Shown here one piece after another: positions 45,801 through 59,807 of a stretch of 64,000 nucleotides of DNA. The stretch covers positions 27,474 to 91,473 of the forward strand of contig FTLJ01000534.1 in assembly GCA_900155495.1 (NCBI GenBank), given 5' to 3'. The position numbers and the translations under genes are program-made. Position 1 is the stretch's first letter, and each line of letters starts with the position of its first letter. The stretch is from Porogramme epimiltina (taxonomy: Eukaryota; Basidiomycota; Agaricomycetes; Polyporales; Polyporaceae). The notes beneath the pieces are model-generated. The model was not told the origin of the DNA and searched no databases. It was given only the letters and a program-made list of their open reading frames with translations.

Positions 45801-48800
45801 CGCGCGTAGTATCTGTTGCGGCCTGGACTGACAAATGAGCACATAAATTCTCAGCACGGAAGAGAAGCACTTGCGTAGGGACCACAATCCAATCACAGAC
45901 GAGTTCACGGAAGAGATGTTTGATGGCGTCCAAAACACTCTGTTTCGTCACCATATCTGCATGTTCGAGCGACTTGAACCACAAACTCGAAGCGGTAGCC
46001 TTCTGCCCCTTATCTACGTTGCAGTACTGCGGCATCAAGAACACGAGGAGGTAGACGTGGGGCAGAAGATCCACCGAGGAAACTTCGAGAAGGGATTTCG
46101 CACCGCCTCCCTCTATTAATCCGTGTAGAATGTCAAGCGGAGTATTGAGCGGCACAAGCGAGATTTGGTTATCACGTAGAGCATTATCGAGGTGGAGGAT
46201 AAACGCATCGATAATGCCGCGGAGAAGGCTTTCGCGACAGCTATCCGAGATGAAGTATTCTATTCACAATACGTTAGAATTCGTGTAGTTCAGCTCTAAG
46301 TTATTGCTAGAAAACTCACTGTACGAGACGAGCAGTCGTCGGATGAGCACAACCTGATTCGCGTTTGGTGGCCCTGACAAGGCTTCTGAGAGCAGAAACC
46401 CAGCTGCGTCGCGAAGCTCTTCATCTGCAGGTCGTAAATGTGCCGGCAGAGTCTTCGACTCTACTGCCGTCAAGATTGAGGACAGAACCGAGTCAATCTC
46501 ATCGGTATGGCTCGCAATTGCTTGGAGGATTTGATGCCATACTAGCAAACAGGCTTCTTCATCTTGACGATGCTTGAGGTACAGGAACAGGAGGGAGGGG
46601 ATTGTGGCAAGTAAGCGGTGCGTTTGGCATTGCACGAGGTCGTCGACGCTCTGCAGGGATGTTAGGGACTACGAAAAATGGATAAGAGTGAGTAGCGCAC
46701 CTTCGTGGTCTCGGAATCCGCGAAGACCAATTCGCCAAACGCCTCTAGGATACCAACAATCGACGCGCTACCGGCGGGTACGGCTTCCTCCGCATTCAGA
46801 ATAGCAGCACATCGATCAAGTGTGCCGTTCACCACTGTGCGAATCAGACTTCGTGCACAGTTGCCAGGCGTCGAGTCCTTCTCGAGAGTGTTAGAGAGGT
46901 GCAAAAGCACCCCTGGGACGAAATTTGCGGTGCTTCCCCCTTCAGAGTTCACAGAGCTTTGGACAGCAGCCGTGATGACCGTCCAAGAAGCATCGAATAG
47001 ATCTGTTACACGTAGTAAATAAGACGATCCATGTAAGCCGTGGAAGCGAACAGAGCTACCTGGACGGAGCTTGCACAAGGAAGAGAGTGCCTTTGCCAAC
47101 TCCCTACCTACGTCGTTGCTTGGTACCTTCAACTTCCCGGAGGCCAATTCGTCCCAGGTCCTCCTGAAATGATCCTGAAGTAGTCCCTTCACAGTCTCAT
47201 TGACATCCGCCACCTGGTCACTAGCTATCCCATGCACAATCGTCGCTGCCTCCGCAGTGGGCGAACCGATGAGCCTGCGAGCAACGTACACCAGGCATTC
47301 GAGTAAGGAGGAGAGGAAGGCAGTAGATGCTACCACTCGATCAAGTGAATTGAGGACACGCGCATCGACCGCTGCCCAGAAGGATGTAAACAAGTCTTCG
47401 AGGGGGTGTGATGATGACAGCGCCATCGTCTACTAGAGTCGTCAATATGCATCACCAATCGCTGGGAAGGTACATACGGATGATGGGATGGTGGATAGGA
47501 TGACAAGGATTGCGGGGTAACCCTGTACCGGGGATCCGTTGCAACCAGTAGTCAAGAACTGTAGGAACTCGGCGTATGCTTGAGATGGTGTAGCTCCTGC
47601 TGGCGGTCTTGGGGGCTTTGGTCCTTCGGCCCCCTCAATATCGGAATCCTCGTCTTCATCTTCGTCCTCTTCCTCGGGTTCCGCTTCGACTGTCCAAGCT
47701 GACGGGTATTCTGCAATAGGTGTTACACAGTACGTCGGTGGGGGACAACAACAGTCGCACCTTTCAAGAACATCAACAAAGGCTGCCACATCGCTCCACG
47801 CACTATAGGATCCAACTCCACCCACGCAGACCGAAGTACGGCGCGACTAAGGATGGGCAAGAGAGGCCCAAGATGCCCTGTAGGTTGAGCATGAGTACAT
47901 GTAGCTCTGGTTACTCCTACTCCCACCTTTACACCGCTGTATCAAGCACTGGACAAGGGACCATGCCGATCTCCGTACAACGGGTTGCTCGTAACCGAAA
48001 CTTTCTGTATCGGCGAATGGAGGAACCTTCCCCCAATACAACGCCGACCACAGTGCTGGATTCGCGAACGCTGCTAGAAATTCGTTGCGGGAAGTTATCT
48101 CGTGATCCTCTTCACGTTCAGGTGGAGATTGCTTCTCAGAAGGGGACGCGAACCTGGCGTCTAGGAGAGGTGGACGAAAGGTGTACTTTATTGAATACGG
48201 ATACATGCGACGTGCGAAAGGCGTAGGGTACCCACTCAGGACCCATTCAGTCGCGCCAAAAGCACCCACGCGCAATCGTGCCTTCTTGTCCTGCTCCTTC
48301 TCCTCTTCCTCGTCTGCCTTAGACCGTCCGATCGGTTCGTCGTCTTTGCGAATAGGCGTTCCACGGCCGGAGCCTTTTCGACTACTCGCCGGAGTGGGAG
48401 CGATAGGCTGAGGAGGGTTGATGTAGAGATACACGCCGGCTGGATCGAGGAGAGTTCGTTGCACAAACTCCCAGAGTCGGGGAAAGAGAGTCGAGTCGAG
48501 GAACAGCTTGTCCTGGGAGATGCCGGACGCGGTGACATACCTAGCCCAGGATTCTCTAGCAAAGGATGACACTTGACGATCAACGTCATGCACGGTAAGA
48601 CACCAAGAACCTAGGATGGACTCCGCTTGGTCCGAAGTCACGACCTCGCGGATCTGGAAGAATAGTGCAGCGCGCAGAGGAGGTATCTGGAGGATAGAAG
48701 AGTGTAGTCCGATGGCCTGTAGTCGGATGCGCCGTGAAGGATGCAAGAAGAGCGATGGAAGATGATGAAGCTAGAGTTTACTGGCGGTCAGGGAATGATT

Positions 48801-49226
48801 GGTAGCAATAGATGCGTTCTAACGCACCCAGACAGGGACAATCTCCTGCAGTGTGTAGAGCAAATACTCCCCCTCCTCTCCGCGTTTGACTCTTCCCACC
48901 CAGGATGTCTGAAGATCCTCTAGTGCCCGCCTCTTTGTGGTTGCATCTTTCTTGGAGAGCAAGCGGAGTACCACGAGGAGTTCTGGGGGGAGCTTTTGCG
49001 CGAGGCCGAGAGTATCCAGTGGATCGGGCTGAACGGGAGCAGGTTTGACGGGAGGGATATAAACTTTCTTCCGAGGCTCTTTCTTGCTCTTCTTGTCTTT
49101 GCCCTTGGGCTTCTTCTCCTTGGTGACCTGAGGCTCCTCGACGAGATCGCCATGAGCAGCAGCAGCCTTGCGCGCGTGCTTTTTGCGTGTTGCGGAACTT
49201 GCTGATGATTTACCTTTAGGAGCCAT
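42868..49226 (-). CDS. LTN1: E3 ubiquitin ligase listerin (ribosome quality control)
   Basis: Ubiquitinates nascent chains stalled on 60S subunits. The gene has many exons, mostly separated by introns of about 50-70 nt. The first exon is 49226-48828, the second starts at 48770, and the last begins just after the TAC-AAG codons of the RING and ends at 42868. The N-terminus is Lys-rich, then LRLLSKKDATTKRRALEDL and the HEAT-like array (for example RRIRLQAIGLHSSILQIPPL). The acidic linker EEEDEDEDEDSD is near 47660. The C-terminal RWD-like region (VKLPADWPLHTIEIRD) precedes a variant RING: CAICYSIV, CKTCKNRFHAACLYKWF and SSSCPLCRSEI, with final residues MTGK. Length by exon sum is about 1,750-1,800 residues, as expected for listerin. 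I checked the frame through the last several exons and found no breaks. Confidence 0.93.
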
Positions 49227-49536
49227 GAGCCACAGAGGGGCGATGTATAGGGAGACGAGAGGAGACTAGGTGGGATGTATGCGCATCGGTCCGACGAGCA
49301 TGCTTATATCGAGTCCTCGACAAAACCGAGCGGCACCGCGGTACAATGACGCACTGGTCAGAAGCTGTCACGTGGTAGCATCCCCACTGCGGTGGTAGAG
49401 TCATCGCAAAGTCATCGCAAAGGTCCATTGACATCATGAACATGTAGGCTTTTGGTTTTAGAGCAATGTCGAGGCACCGAAGGTCATCCACACTCAGAAT
49501 ATCATCCAACTAGAATACAATGTCCCGAGAACCCGG
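49227..49536. promoter_or_regulatory. LTN1 promoter region
   Basis: 310 bp between the LTN1 start and the stop codon of the next leftward gene; holds the LTN1 promoter. A near-perfect tandem AGTCATCGCAA duplication occurs at about 49400-49421. Confidence 0.45.
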
Positions 49537-50152
49537 CTATTTAGACTCCAGAGCGGCAAGGTGATCCACCAACTCTTCCATCACCGACTTCGTCCGCCTA
49601 TGCCCTGAATCATCGGAGGTTCCGGGTTGGCCTGAAACGCCAGAGAAGCGTTTCGTAGGAACGAGAGGTGTGGATTTGGGCTCAAACCCTGGGGCGATCC
49701 TACGTAAAGCGTCCCGTTTCCGACGCTCCTTCTCATCTTCTCGCGCCTTGAGGTACGCCTCGCGACGAGCAGCATAGGCGGCGAGCGTGGACCGTCGCGA
49801 GGCCTCAACAGTAACGACGTGCGGCTCGAGTGTGAACGGATACACAAACTAGATTGCAGGAGGACGACTAGTTAGTTGGTGGGCAACTCGAGAAGGGAGG
49901 ACTCACATATGCTGTCACGCTATCTGGTAAAGGGTGTATATCTGGGGGAAGCTCAACCTGGTAGAAGTTCACGATTATAAGCTCGAGAAAGCTATAGGGT
50001 GATATTACATACCGGTCGAGGCAAGCGAAGGCTAGGGGACTTGATTAAGGGTACTCGTGCGGCAGAGGCATATTGGGATTGCGCTGCATGATGGATTTAT
50101 TAGATTCAAGTTTGTGGAGAGCACTCTATGCCCGCTTACATTGATTTGACAT
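49537..50152 (-). CDS. Unrecognised 148-aa protein
   Basis: Four exons, 50152-50140 (13 nt), 50083-50013, 49957-49907 and 49848-49537, total 148 residues. Every junction has consensus GT-AG and keeps frame. After a polar N-terminus comes VELPPDIHPLPDSVTAYFVY joined to PFTLEPHVV, a compact conserved-looking block. A strongly charged helix follows (ARREAYLKAREDEKERRKRD), then LRRIAPGFEP and a C-terminal helix (SVMEELVDHLAALESK). No signal peptide or membrane segment. The regular exon structure argues for a real gene. I do not recognise the family and assign no function. Confidence 0.75.
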
Positions 50153-50659
50153 CAAGAATAACTTCAACCCCAAGCGGTAGTCAGTGTGTGCGAGGGCACT
50201 TGCCGACTAATATGTATGAAGTCAAGCTATGACGCCGGCATTGCTCGTTGCGTTGCCGCTCATGTGTGATGACGCAACTCCTTGGGCGTCTGATGTATTT
50301 CGAGTAGCCTCCTCGACATGGAGACACGAACGGGGCTACGCGCGCTGAGTGGCGATCAGAGGATGAGGACAGAGGCAAAGCCAGACTTTGTGCGTGTATT
50401 GAGACATGGTGTGGATGTATAGTGCAGTAGAGACTGAAAACGCTATGATACAGGTTCGAATGCTGAGGTGATGGATGGAACGAAGGGGTGAATCGAGATG
50501 CATGGAATCTGACAACGTAGTTGATCAAACACGGACGCAAACTTTGTAGGCTACAAAGGGCTCCCACAAATACGGCATATGAGTAATAACATACGGACCG
50601 AGAAACTGCATATGCGCTTAAGGTGATGAGGGTATGGGAGGGAAAGGAAATCGCAATAA
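50153..50659. other. Intergenic, no gene seen
   Basis: Lies between the 148-aa gene promoter and the stop of the CCCH gene. A leftward open frame of about 160 codons (50663-50181) is His/Ser-rich, lacks a domain, and overlaps the CCCH stop. It is not supported. Confidence 0.4.
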
Positions 50660-53196
50660 TCAACGTGCACCGTTCGCATACCCCGCACCGCCCTGCATCC
50701 TACCCACCATGTTTCGGATACCCTCGATCTCTTGAAAAGCTGAGCTCATTTTCGCAGTGAGTTCTTTCGTCGTCTCTATCTGTTGCGCGCGCAAAGACGC
50801 GAGTAGCTGGTTTTGCATCTGGCGAAGGGCCGGAGCTAGGAGGTCAGGAACGGACTTCATGGCTTCCTTGGCAGCTGTCTCCGGCGAATGCGAGAACTTC
50901 GGGGATGCTGCGAGCTGAGAAACTAGAACTTTTGTGGTTGCGCTCAGTGCTCGCATTTCTGTCTGGATTTTCTCGAGAACTGTCGTCTCGTTGGAACTTG
51001 GTTGACTCCGCTGCGCCTGCCAATCAGTTAGGTTATGGATAACGTACGCACGTCAAGCTTGGATGAACGTGGATTCGTGAACGTACCTCCTCTAGCTGCT
51101 GCCTCAACTGTGCGCATTCGGCTTGAAGTTGCATATTTTCGGTTTGAAGGCCGTCGTTGCGTGTTGCAAGATCCTTCATCTCTTGTGAGAGCCTGGTGAC
51201 TTGTTGCCCTGTTGTCGCCGCGTTCTCTTGTAGCATCTTGAGCGTTTGGAGTTGCTCATCCGATAGCGCTGCGCGAGGTTCCGGAGGGCGGGCCTGAACA
51301 GTACCAGAGGATGCGAGTGCGAGCGCTTGCATGTTTTCCGCTACGATGGCGTCCAGCTCCTGCAGGTACCCTTGGCTTTGCTGCGTGATGTCATATTCGA
51401 GACTACTCAATCGACCATCGAAAGCGGTAAGGGATTCATTAATCTTCTCGAGCTCCGGTGGTACTATGGCCTCCGCGAGGAAAGTATTTGCGTCACCGGC
51501 ATTCCGGTTTGCCTGCAATCGCTGGAATACCTGCTCCCATCGTGCGTCTACCGTCTGAAGTAGCTCCTGTAAATGCGATACCGATCCACTTAAGGTGTGT
51601 AAATGTCCTAAAAGTTCTTGCTGCCGAGCGGCGTCTTCGGCCGATGTGGGCGCGCGCCGGTGCGAGTGTGTCGACCAAAACTTGGCCGCTCCGAGTTGGG
51701 ACAGAATTCGCTTCAGTTCTTCAGACTTTTGCGCGTGCTGGACTTGAAGAGTCTGTGCGTGTCCTCCTAAAACCGTCCGGTCTTCCTCATCGAGTCGTTG
51801 ATAATTGAATGATTCCGAGAGTTTTTTGAAATCGTTGATGTCATTCTCCATAGAACGGCAATCATTGCGCAAACGCATCGCTGCGGCAAGTAGCCTGCCA
51901 AATCGTTGGAGGTGCCCAAGCTAGGCATAAGATCACGACTACTCACTCGATACGGCTTGCCCAAATTTTCTGTGAATCGTCTCCTGACGCGTCGCCTGAC
52001 GTTGTAGTTCGCAATGCAGTCTTCGGCACTGCAGACGTAGCGGCCGCGACAGCGGATGAAATCTGTTGCCACTGTACTGTCGAGGTTTCTAACAAGGACT
52101 TGATTGCATCTGGACTAGGAGTCGCGCCGCCCGAGACTATTGACGTAGATCTATTAACAATACCCGTTGCAGGAGAACCATTGTGAGGAAACGGCTGTTC
52201 AATGTTCGCTGAAGAAGAACCAGAAATGGCTGCTAAAGATGCTCCAATGTTAAAAGGTGGTCCTAAGTTTGTTGTGCCGGAACCGGAACCCGAAGCTACA
52301 TGCATTGAAGATGGTCCATCGCCCGTGGCCGCTGCTCCAGGAATCCTTAAGGGGGTAGCCGGATGAGAGGCCACATGTGTACTAGAAATGCTTTCTTCGC
52401 GTTGTAGAGGCCGTGGTTGCTTCATTACGTCCTGCATCGGCACATCTACAGTCTCGACCTTGGGGAACAATACTGGAGTTCTTGGACGTACATACGAGCC
52501 ATTGCGGGGACCATCGGGAACAGAACTGTATTGATGTGGAGTCTTGGGTCCACCTACAGGTGGTGGCGGAGTGCGCGGTTGTATGCGCGCGCGGAGCGCA
52601 GGTGAACGAGATCGCGAGTTACGATATCCGTATGGCCGTGCGTCGCGTCCGTCCCGAACCGGAGAACGCCCTCGAATGCGAGACGCCAGGGATGGGGACA
52701 GTCGCTCCCGATCGCGACTCTTCGACCGGGGCCTTCCAGGCGACCTCTGAATCTCATGTCTCCGACCTGGGCTCCTGCGATCACGGTCAGCGCTGATTGA
52801 ACGGCGCCGTGGTTGGTATGGCTGCGCCGGGCGGGTTCCGGGGAGACGACCAGGAGAGCGGTGGCGTCCGACAATCAGGCGGTACTCGTCGTCAGTCAAG
52901 TAATGCAGAGGGGGTTCACCAGACGGACGTGCATCGTGCCATTTGTCCCCGTCTGTAGGGTGCGCAAAGTAACACATCTTGTTTCTGGGACATCCCAGCC
53001 CTCCGTCAAGACGTTTGTACGGTCTCCCGTTGCCATCGAACCACTACCATCCGCTGCTCAACACGATATCACAGAATAGAGAAGGAGCCGGGGGTGAAGC
53101 TCATGGCGCGGAAATACGTACATGACACCTTCTGTCTGGGTTGAAAGGCTTGCGTCCTGGGAGATTATCTCGCGGGGACACTTTATTATGCACCAT
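50660..53196 (-). CDS. CCCH zinc-finger, RS-rich, coiled-coil protein
   Basis: Four exons, 53196-53122, 53043-51947, 51894-51087 and 51016-50660, predict 778 residues. A single CCCH-like finger lies at residues about 24-55: Cys-His in FNPDRRCHWFDGNG, then CPRNKMCYFAHP (C-x5-C-x3-H). The first spacing is long (about 18 residues). Next is an Arg/Ser/Pro-rich region with many RSPGR and SRSRSP motifs, typical of splicing-associated proteins. A Pro/Ser linker follows. The C-terminal half is long coiled coil (for example MKDLATRNDGLQTENMQLQA) ending in a Met/Gln-rich helix. The combination suggests RNA-processing scaffolding in the nucleus, but that is inference. The start is the only ATG giving an exon with the first zinc ligand. 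Confidence 0.8.
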
Positions 53197-53744
53197 TGTT
53201 TGTCTTCAGCTATCGCGCTTGACGCTTCGTATCGACCTAGCAGTAGAATGTGAGAGGGGAATGATTCAGGGTGGTTGTATGAACGAGCGTTGATTGTGGT
53301 CAGAGGTAGAAGCATGACGCTGTGAGCGCTCCATTTTAGGCACGCTCTTACGCTCTTCTCATCGGCACCGCCCGCCCGCGAGGACTATTGTTCGACAAAT
53401 CGACATATGCAATGCTTATACTAAAGAGGCATTAGCCACTCCCTCGCCTGGTCCTCGAGCGTTGGACGCCGGAGGTGTCGCACCGAAGGTGTCGTGGGAA
53501 ACGTGTACGGCACGATACGAGAGGGCATTGTAGCACAACACAGGCAACTGACGTCGGCAATTTTCCGAGACACGCATAAACAGGCTGTAGTCCAGGGACC
53601 CAGTCAGACCCATATGAATACAATTTTGTGATGCGTGTCGCATATGCATGGGGCGTGCATACTACATAGTGCGCGAAAGGTAGATAGCGGCGGGGAGGGT
53701 GCAGGTAGCGAGACAACGAACGGGAGAAAATGCGAAGACGTTCA
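53197..53744. other. Intergenic between CCCH gene and eL42
   Basis: Promoter of the CCCH gene and 3' UTR of eL42. No coding evidence. Confidence 0.4.
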
Positions 53745-54424
<680 letters not shown>

Positions 54425-54950
54425 GGCGAAGGTGTCGGCGGGGGCGTTGTCTTGCTAGATTTTGGCGTTCGGACCTGCGCTCTCGTTCAGCACCTGTGTC
54501 CATCGGACGGAAACGGCAAGCAGTTCCTGCAATAAGGTTCAATCTCCGCCTCAGCCACCCGACGGGCGGCTATCCTCACATCTTGTCCGCCGCGCGCTTC
54601 CTAGGCCCATGGTAGCCCTATGGCGTCATAGTTCAACACGACAATGGGTTTCTTTTGCAGCTGTTCAGTAGGGATGGAACGTCGGCGGGAGAAGGGTAAT
54701 CATCATAAGAGCGAGATATTCCAGGAATACATATACGTGCTCGTCGTACTGGTCGTAAATCATTATCAGACGAAATACATGTCTACAGTAGCGCTTACAG
54801 TCCAAGGGTAGATAAGTAGAGCGATGCAGTCACAGCAAACAAAGGAAGGATAGCGATGATAAAGCGTACCGTCTCGGATAACGCGAGGCATAGCATATGT
54901 GGAGAAGGGTTATGAAGCACCGAAAAGATCATAGAGGAACATAAGGAAGG
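54425..54950. other. eL42 promoter region and PDS5 3' flank
   Basis: About 525 bp separate the eL42 start from the PDS5 stop. No coding evidence. It presumably contains the strong ribosomal-protein promoter, but no specific element can be named. Confidence 0.4.
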
Positions 54951-57900
54951 TCAACCATCCGATGTTGCTGCCTTGGCCTGCCGCTTCGCTGCTCGTGCAG
55001 CTTGCTTCTTTGCTTGTGCCTGGCAGGAGCTAAGTTCAGCCGTCTCGTCTGTACAACTGTGTAAAGTCCTCACCCTTGTCCTCGTCGGGCGTTCCTTCTT
55101 TTTCTCCTGAGCTTCCTCTTCTGAAGACGATTCTGAGTCCTCTGGTGGCTTAGAGGGAGACGTCGCCGGCTTCTCGGAGCCCTCGTCGTCTTCGTCAGTT
55201 TCAGAAGGTATCGACTCTTCCTCAGAGTCATCATCCTTCCTCTTTTTCGAGGTGCGAGGTCGCCTTTGGTGTAGAGTCAGTAGTTGCCCAAAGGGCACAA
55301 TTGGTTGATGCTACGTACTTCGCTGCCCCGTTGGACCTGCCTCCAGTCGCCTTCCGCTTCGTGAGGGGCTGGCGAGGGGCACGCGGCTTCTTCTCCTTCG
55401 GCTCTGCGGCAGGTTTCTTCTCCGTTAGCCAGACCAAAGCCTCTTCGGGCAGATAAGCCCTCTTCAGGATCTGTTCATCATGGTTAGCGGAGAGGCACAC
55501 GACATGTTCAGTGTGTTCGAACGTACTTGTTTCCCTGCTTCCGGGCTAGGCAGGGGTCGGAGGATGTCTTGGGGGAGCCTGACCTTGCCTGGCCATGTCT
55601 CGAGGTTCCACGAATGCGACTTCGCATGAGCCTTGATCAGATACTGTGCCAGTTCCGCGCATGTATATAGGTTCTACCGGGACGTTAACGAACTTGGAGT
55701 ATATGTGAGAGGGTGAGAAACACAAACCTCGCTGTATGCATGGGACTCTGCATCTCGTACAGTCTTCGCCTTGAGCGAAATATGGTACAACAAGGAGACA
55801 TTGTCGTTCGTGGCTACTAGGTCTAGGAAGAACTGGATGTATCTAACCCGGATCGGTTCAGACAGGCGTACGGTTAGAGAATGGGGGACCTTACTTCGCA
55901 ATATCGGGGATGGACTCGGCGTCGATCTTAAAATCGGGATGATGCGCCAAGAGGTGAAGCAAGCGTATGAAGTTGTGTTCAAAGCGGTCGAGCCGGACAG
56001 CTATTCGGCAGAGGTTAGAGCGTACGATTTGTCACGCATGGCATAAACATACATTTGGGCATAGCACGCAACGCCGCCACGACGTAGGCTTGTGCCTAAA
56101 TATTCGTCGTCAGCCGGGAGCTCGATGAAGTAAGTAATGATGAATAGGAGCTACGCACCTTGCTCTTCACGTCCGCCTCAGGATCATGAACGCATAGGAA
56201 CGGAAGCATGTTGTATCGGATGGATATCTTGTTCTTTGAGAGGAATGATACCATCTTGTCGAGGAAGCGCATGCGGACTTGATATACAGAGTCTTGTATA
56301 CTGAGTGCAATCAAGACGAAATATTCGTCCACTGCTGCCGCATAATGCCGAATGGTCGACAGGTGTAACAGGGATGTTGCAGCTTGTAGCCGCATATGCG
56401 ATCTCGTGCTAGGCCTGTTTTACGACACAATATGAACAATGAACTCGTACCACGAGACACAAGAGAAGTACGTACTTGTCCGACTCGATTGTGTCTTCCG
56501 TGAAGGAACCTTCGTATCGGAGTACGGTCGAAAACATCCTAATAACCGGCTGTGCGATCTCCAGTGCAGATTCCGCTTCTGCATGAGCGAGGCAACGATT
56601 GCGGCAGACCTTCAGGGCGAGGATCTTGGCACGCAGCCCATACGGCATCGCTTCTTTAGTCACCCACTCTGAGTCGACTTCCATCTGCCAGAGTGCACAA
56701 TCAGGCTAGTGCGCAGAGGGGTCATAGAAAAGATATAACATACATCGTCCTTCTTGACCCGCTCCTCTTCCACGATTGGGGCCCTGAGAACTTCCTTAAC
56801 GAGGAACGCCATGATGTCCTCGCTCTTCTGTTCAAACGCATCCGGCATATGTAACGCAAGCTGAGAGAGGACCGCGATGTGCGCGACGAGGGTGTCTAGC
56901 TCAATTTCTGGGAGATTCTCCGAGATGGCCTATTAATGCTGTTAGCAAGTTAAGCTTGGGAGGATGGAGCAGTAGTATAGTCACCTCTACTACTTGATCA
57001 CACATCACCTCAGCATTCTTCATACACATAATTAGCCGTATGGCAAACTTCGCATGCCGCTCGTTGGACTCCATAGCGAACCGCAGCACTCGCTCAATAG
57101 TTCGCTTATCGCTCGGTGCAAGCTTCCTATCCCACATCGCCACGGCGGCGAGCGCATGCAAACACACTTCCACGAGCCGTGCATTCCGGTCATCCGCGAT
57201 CGCCTTGGAGATCTCACCGAGGTGGGCCTTGTACAGTGACGGGCAGTGTTTCGACACGTACGTCATCCACTGTTGTGCGGCCAGTGCCATCTTCTGCGCG
57301 CGACCCTCAGGTTCACTGCCAGCCGCGAAGTCGGAGAAGGACTGGTCCTGTTGCGTCTGAGAGTGGCCGACGCTTGGCGGAGGGTCGCCACCCTTGGCTA
57401 CACGCTTGATGAGGGTGGAAACTGAGGACTGATTGAGAATGTAGGGAGATGATCGCCGTAAGAAGGCCGTCATCGTGCCGACGATGCTGGGTGACGATTG
57501 TTCCAGTCTGCGAATGAATTCGCTCTGTGGAGCATGGCCATTGGTTCTATGATCAATTGATTGTAAATAAAAACCTACCCTGGCCTTCACGTATCCCTTG
57601 AGATCAGTTTGGATGTCCATACATGTCTTCAATAACTTGTAGAGACGCCCTTCGTTCAATTTTGCGAATGCTAGGAGATCTTCCGCTGCCTTCTGAGGAT
57701 CCGGAAATTGGGCTTCGATGCGTCATCAGCTAATGTCGGATGGCAGAGCGATGTGATATTTACCTGCTGTGGCTTTGATAGCAGCGTTGAGTTTCTCTGT
57801 GACTGAGTCCTCGTCCTCGTCAATGACCCCACCCTGACGATAGCGAATCATAAATATCTGGTAGCGATGTTCGACGCAAAACTTACGTTATACTCGATGA

Positions 57901-59807
57901 ACGCGTTTAGGACCTTCTCATACGCCGTCGGACGCCTAATAGGACATTAGCCGGCTTGGCGAAGATAGTTAGTGGGCTAGCGGCGCTACTCACGCTCCCT
58001 TGAGGTTTGAAAAGCTGTACAATGTGTTGACGGCTTGCTCGTCCAAATGCCACATAGTCAACAGCAAGCGGTCTGTCCAGGCAACCTCGTCAATGTCAGC
58101 GCCTTTGGAAGACGACGACGTTGGAAGTGTGGGTAGTGGGAGCACATATTCAGACAGCGTCTGCTCGGTAAGCCCTCTGTACGATAGTTCCTTAGCCCCA
58201 AAACCTCACAATGAGGGCTTATCCTTACCTTAGATCTCGTGACACCGCTGCATTATGCAACAGCGTTTTCGGTATCCACGCGAAATGGGCTATCGCAGCC
58301 GGGTCGTTGTTCTCACTAGGACAGGTCAGGATTGTAACATGGAAAGGAGTGCGTGTACTTGCATTTCGGGATATGCCAGGCTGTACAACTTCCCTACTGC
58401 TTTGAATGCTTCTACCCTCACGCTTTCCTATATGTGATATGTTAACCATTGTCTAGAGGGGTTCCACGAATAAGCCAACCTTTTTATCAAGACCACGTCC
58501 AGCGACTGCCTTCAGCTGGTCGACGGAAACATGGTGCAATGCAGTCTCGTAGTCCAGCTCGCCATACAGCTTGCACACCGCCGCACGAATCTTGTCGTCG
58601 GGGTCAAGCAGTTTCGACGCAAGCGCAGCTTCAGTGGCCTCATGCATTTGCGTGAGGTTTGTCACAATGCCCTTCATCGTCCCCACCCAAGTAGCACGTA
58701 TTGCGACGCTTTTATCATTCTTGCGGCCAAGCCAGTGGTTCCAAGTCGATTGGTACTTCACCACAAGGTCATGCCCGTGCTTGTCCGAGAACATCTCTCC
58801 GAGCGTTTGCGTAGCCATAGTGCGCAGCTGGACTTCCTCGACACGAAGCTCTTCCTCAAGCTGGGGAACAACGTTATGGAGGAGGGAAGGGCATGCCCGG
58901 TTCAGTTGTTGTATCAGGTCGTGGGCGGTCTGCACTTCATCGTATTCCTCTTCCCGCGCACGGTCGACAATGACGTCGGTGAAATACTGACAGACATGCC
59001 TCTGGAGCTTGTCAGAAGTGGCGTTGCAGACTTGGACGGCGAGTCGGTAGGACGGCTGTTCCATTTTCTGTTGCGGCCGACGTCAGCTCAATTAATGATT
59101 ATTGACATATGCTGATCACGCCGGAGGCGCGCAAGAAAGGGAGGAGGGTGTAGGTGGTCACGCGAGCTAGTGGATGCACATACCGCGTTCTTGTCTGTAA
59201 ACTGCGCCATGATAGTGTCCAGGACTTCGGAGGGCAAGCTTTGGCACTCGTCAATGAGCGCGATCAAGATGTCGGCCATAAATATCTCGATTTTCTTCGC
59301 TAGGTCGCGGCGCACAAGGCCGAAGAAGTCGCGGAAGATGTCGACCATGAGCTCGTCGCCGTTGGGCAAGTCGCAGACAAGCACAACGCTCTTGACCGTG
59401 GAAAGGGACTCAAGGAGGTGGAAGTACTCATTGTAGTACGCAGAATCTGTGCCTTTCAGGCCAGTTGAGAGCTGTCTGAAGAAGAATTGGAAGATATCGC
59501 GAAGCTCGTTCTGATTATAAGGCGCGTCGGGGGCATAGAGACGGAGGAGGTCGGCGAGACAGCAGGCGGTGTAGGCTTTTACGCCACGGTCCTTGTGAAG
59601 GAGAAGAGAGGTGTTGATGAGGTCTTTACGAGCGGGTCCGAGTGAGGCAACGTCCACAAGCTCCTGGTCCATTTCCGCGAGCTCCTGGTGAAGCTGCTTA
59701 AGCTTCTTGAGGAGGACATCGGTGCTGAGGCTTTTCCCGACGAGCTTGTCGCGAAACCTGAGCTTCTTTGGTGAGGGCTGCCCAGCAGTACGCGTCTGGG
59801 CGACCAT
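54951..59807 (-). CDS. PDS5: Sister chromatid cohesion protein PDS5
   Basis: HEAT-repeat regulator that loads, maintains and releases cohesin with Wapl and Eco1. The first exon is 59807-59184 and the gene continues through many exons to the stop at 54951. The N-terminus MVAQTRTAGQ leads to LRFRDKLVGKSLSTDVLLKK and DLINTSLLLHKDRGVKAYTACC, the classical Pds5 start (ACCLADLLRLYAPDAPY). HEAT helices continue (HVVSVD-type segments, IRAAVCKLYGELDYETA; VRMRFLDKMVSFLSKNKIS). The C-terminus is a charged tail: EEALVWLTEKKPAAEPKEKK, acidic EEESIPSETDEDDEGSEK, and a final Lys/Ala helix. The last intron (54 nt) is in frame and stop-free, so retention would only add 18 residues. The start at 59807 is preferred over an upstream ATG at 59930 because it matches family N-termini. 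Confidence 0.93.

Noticed and set aside
50181..50663. Leftward 160-codon His/Ser-rich ORF
   Set aside because: No domain, no splice context, overlaps the 3' end of the CCCH gene by a few bases; probably 3' UTR and spacer.
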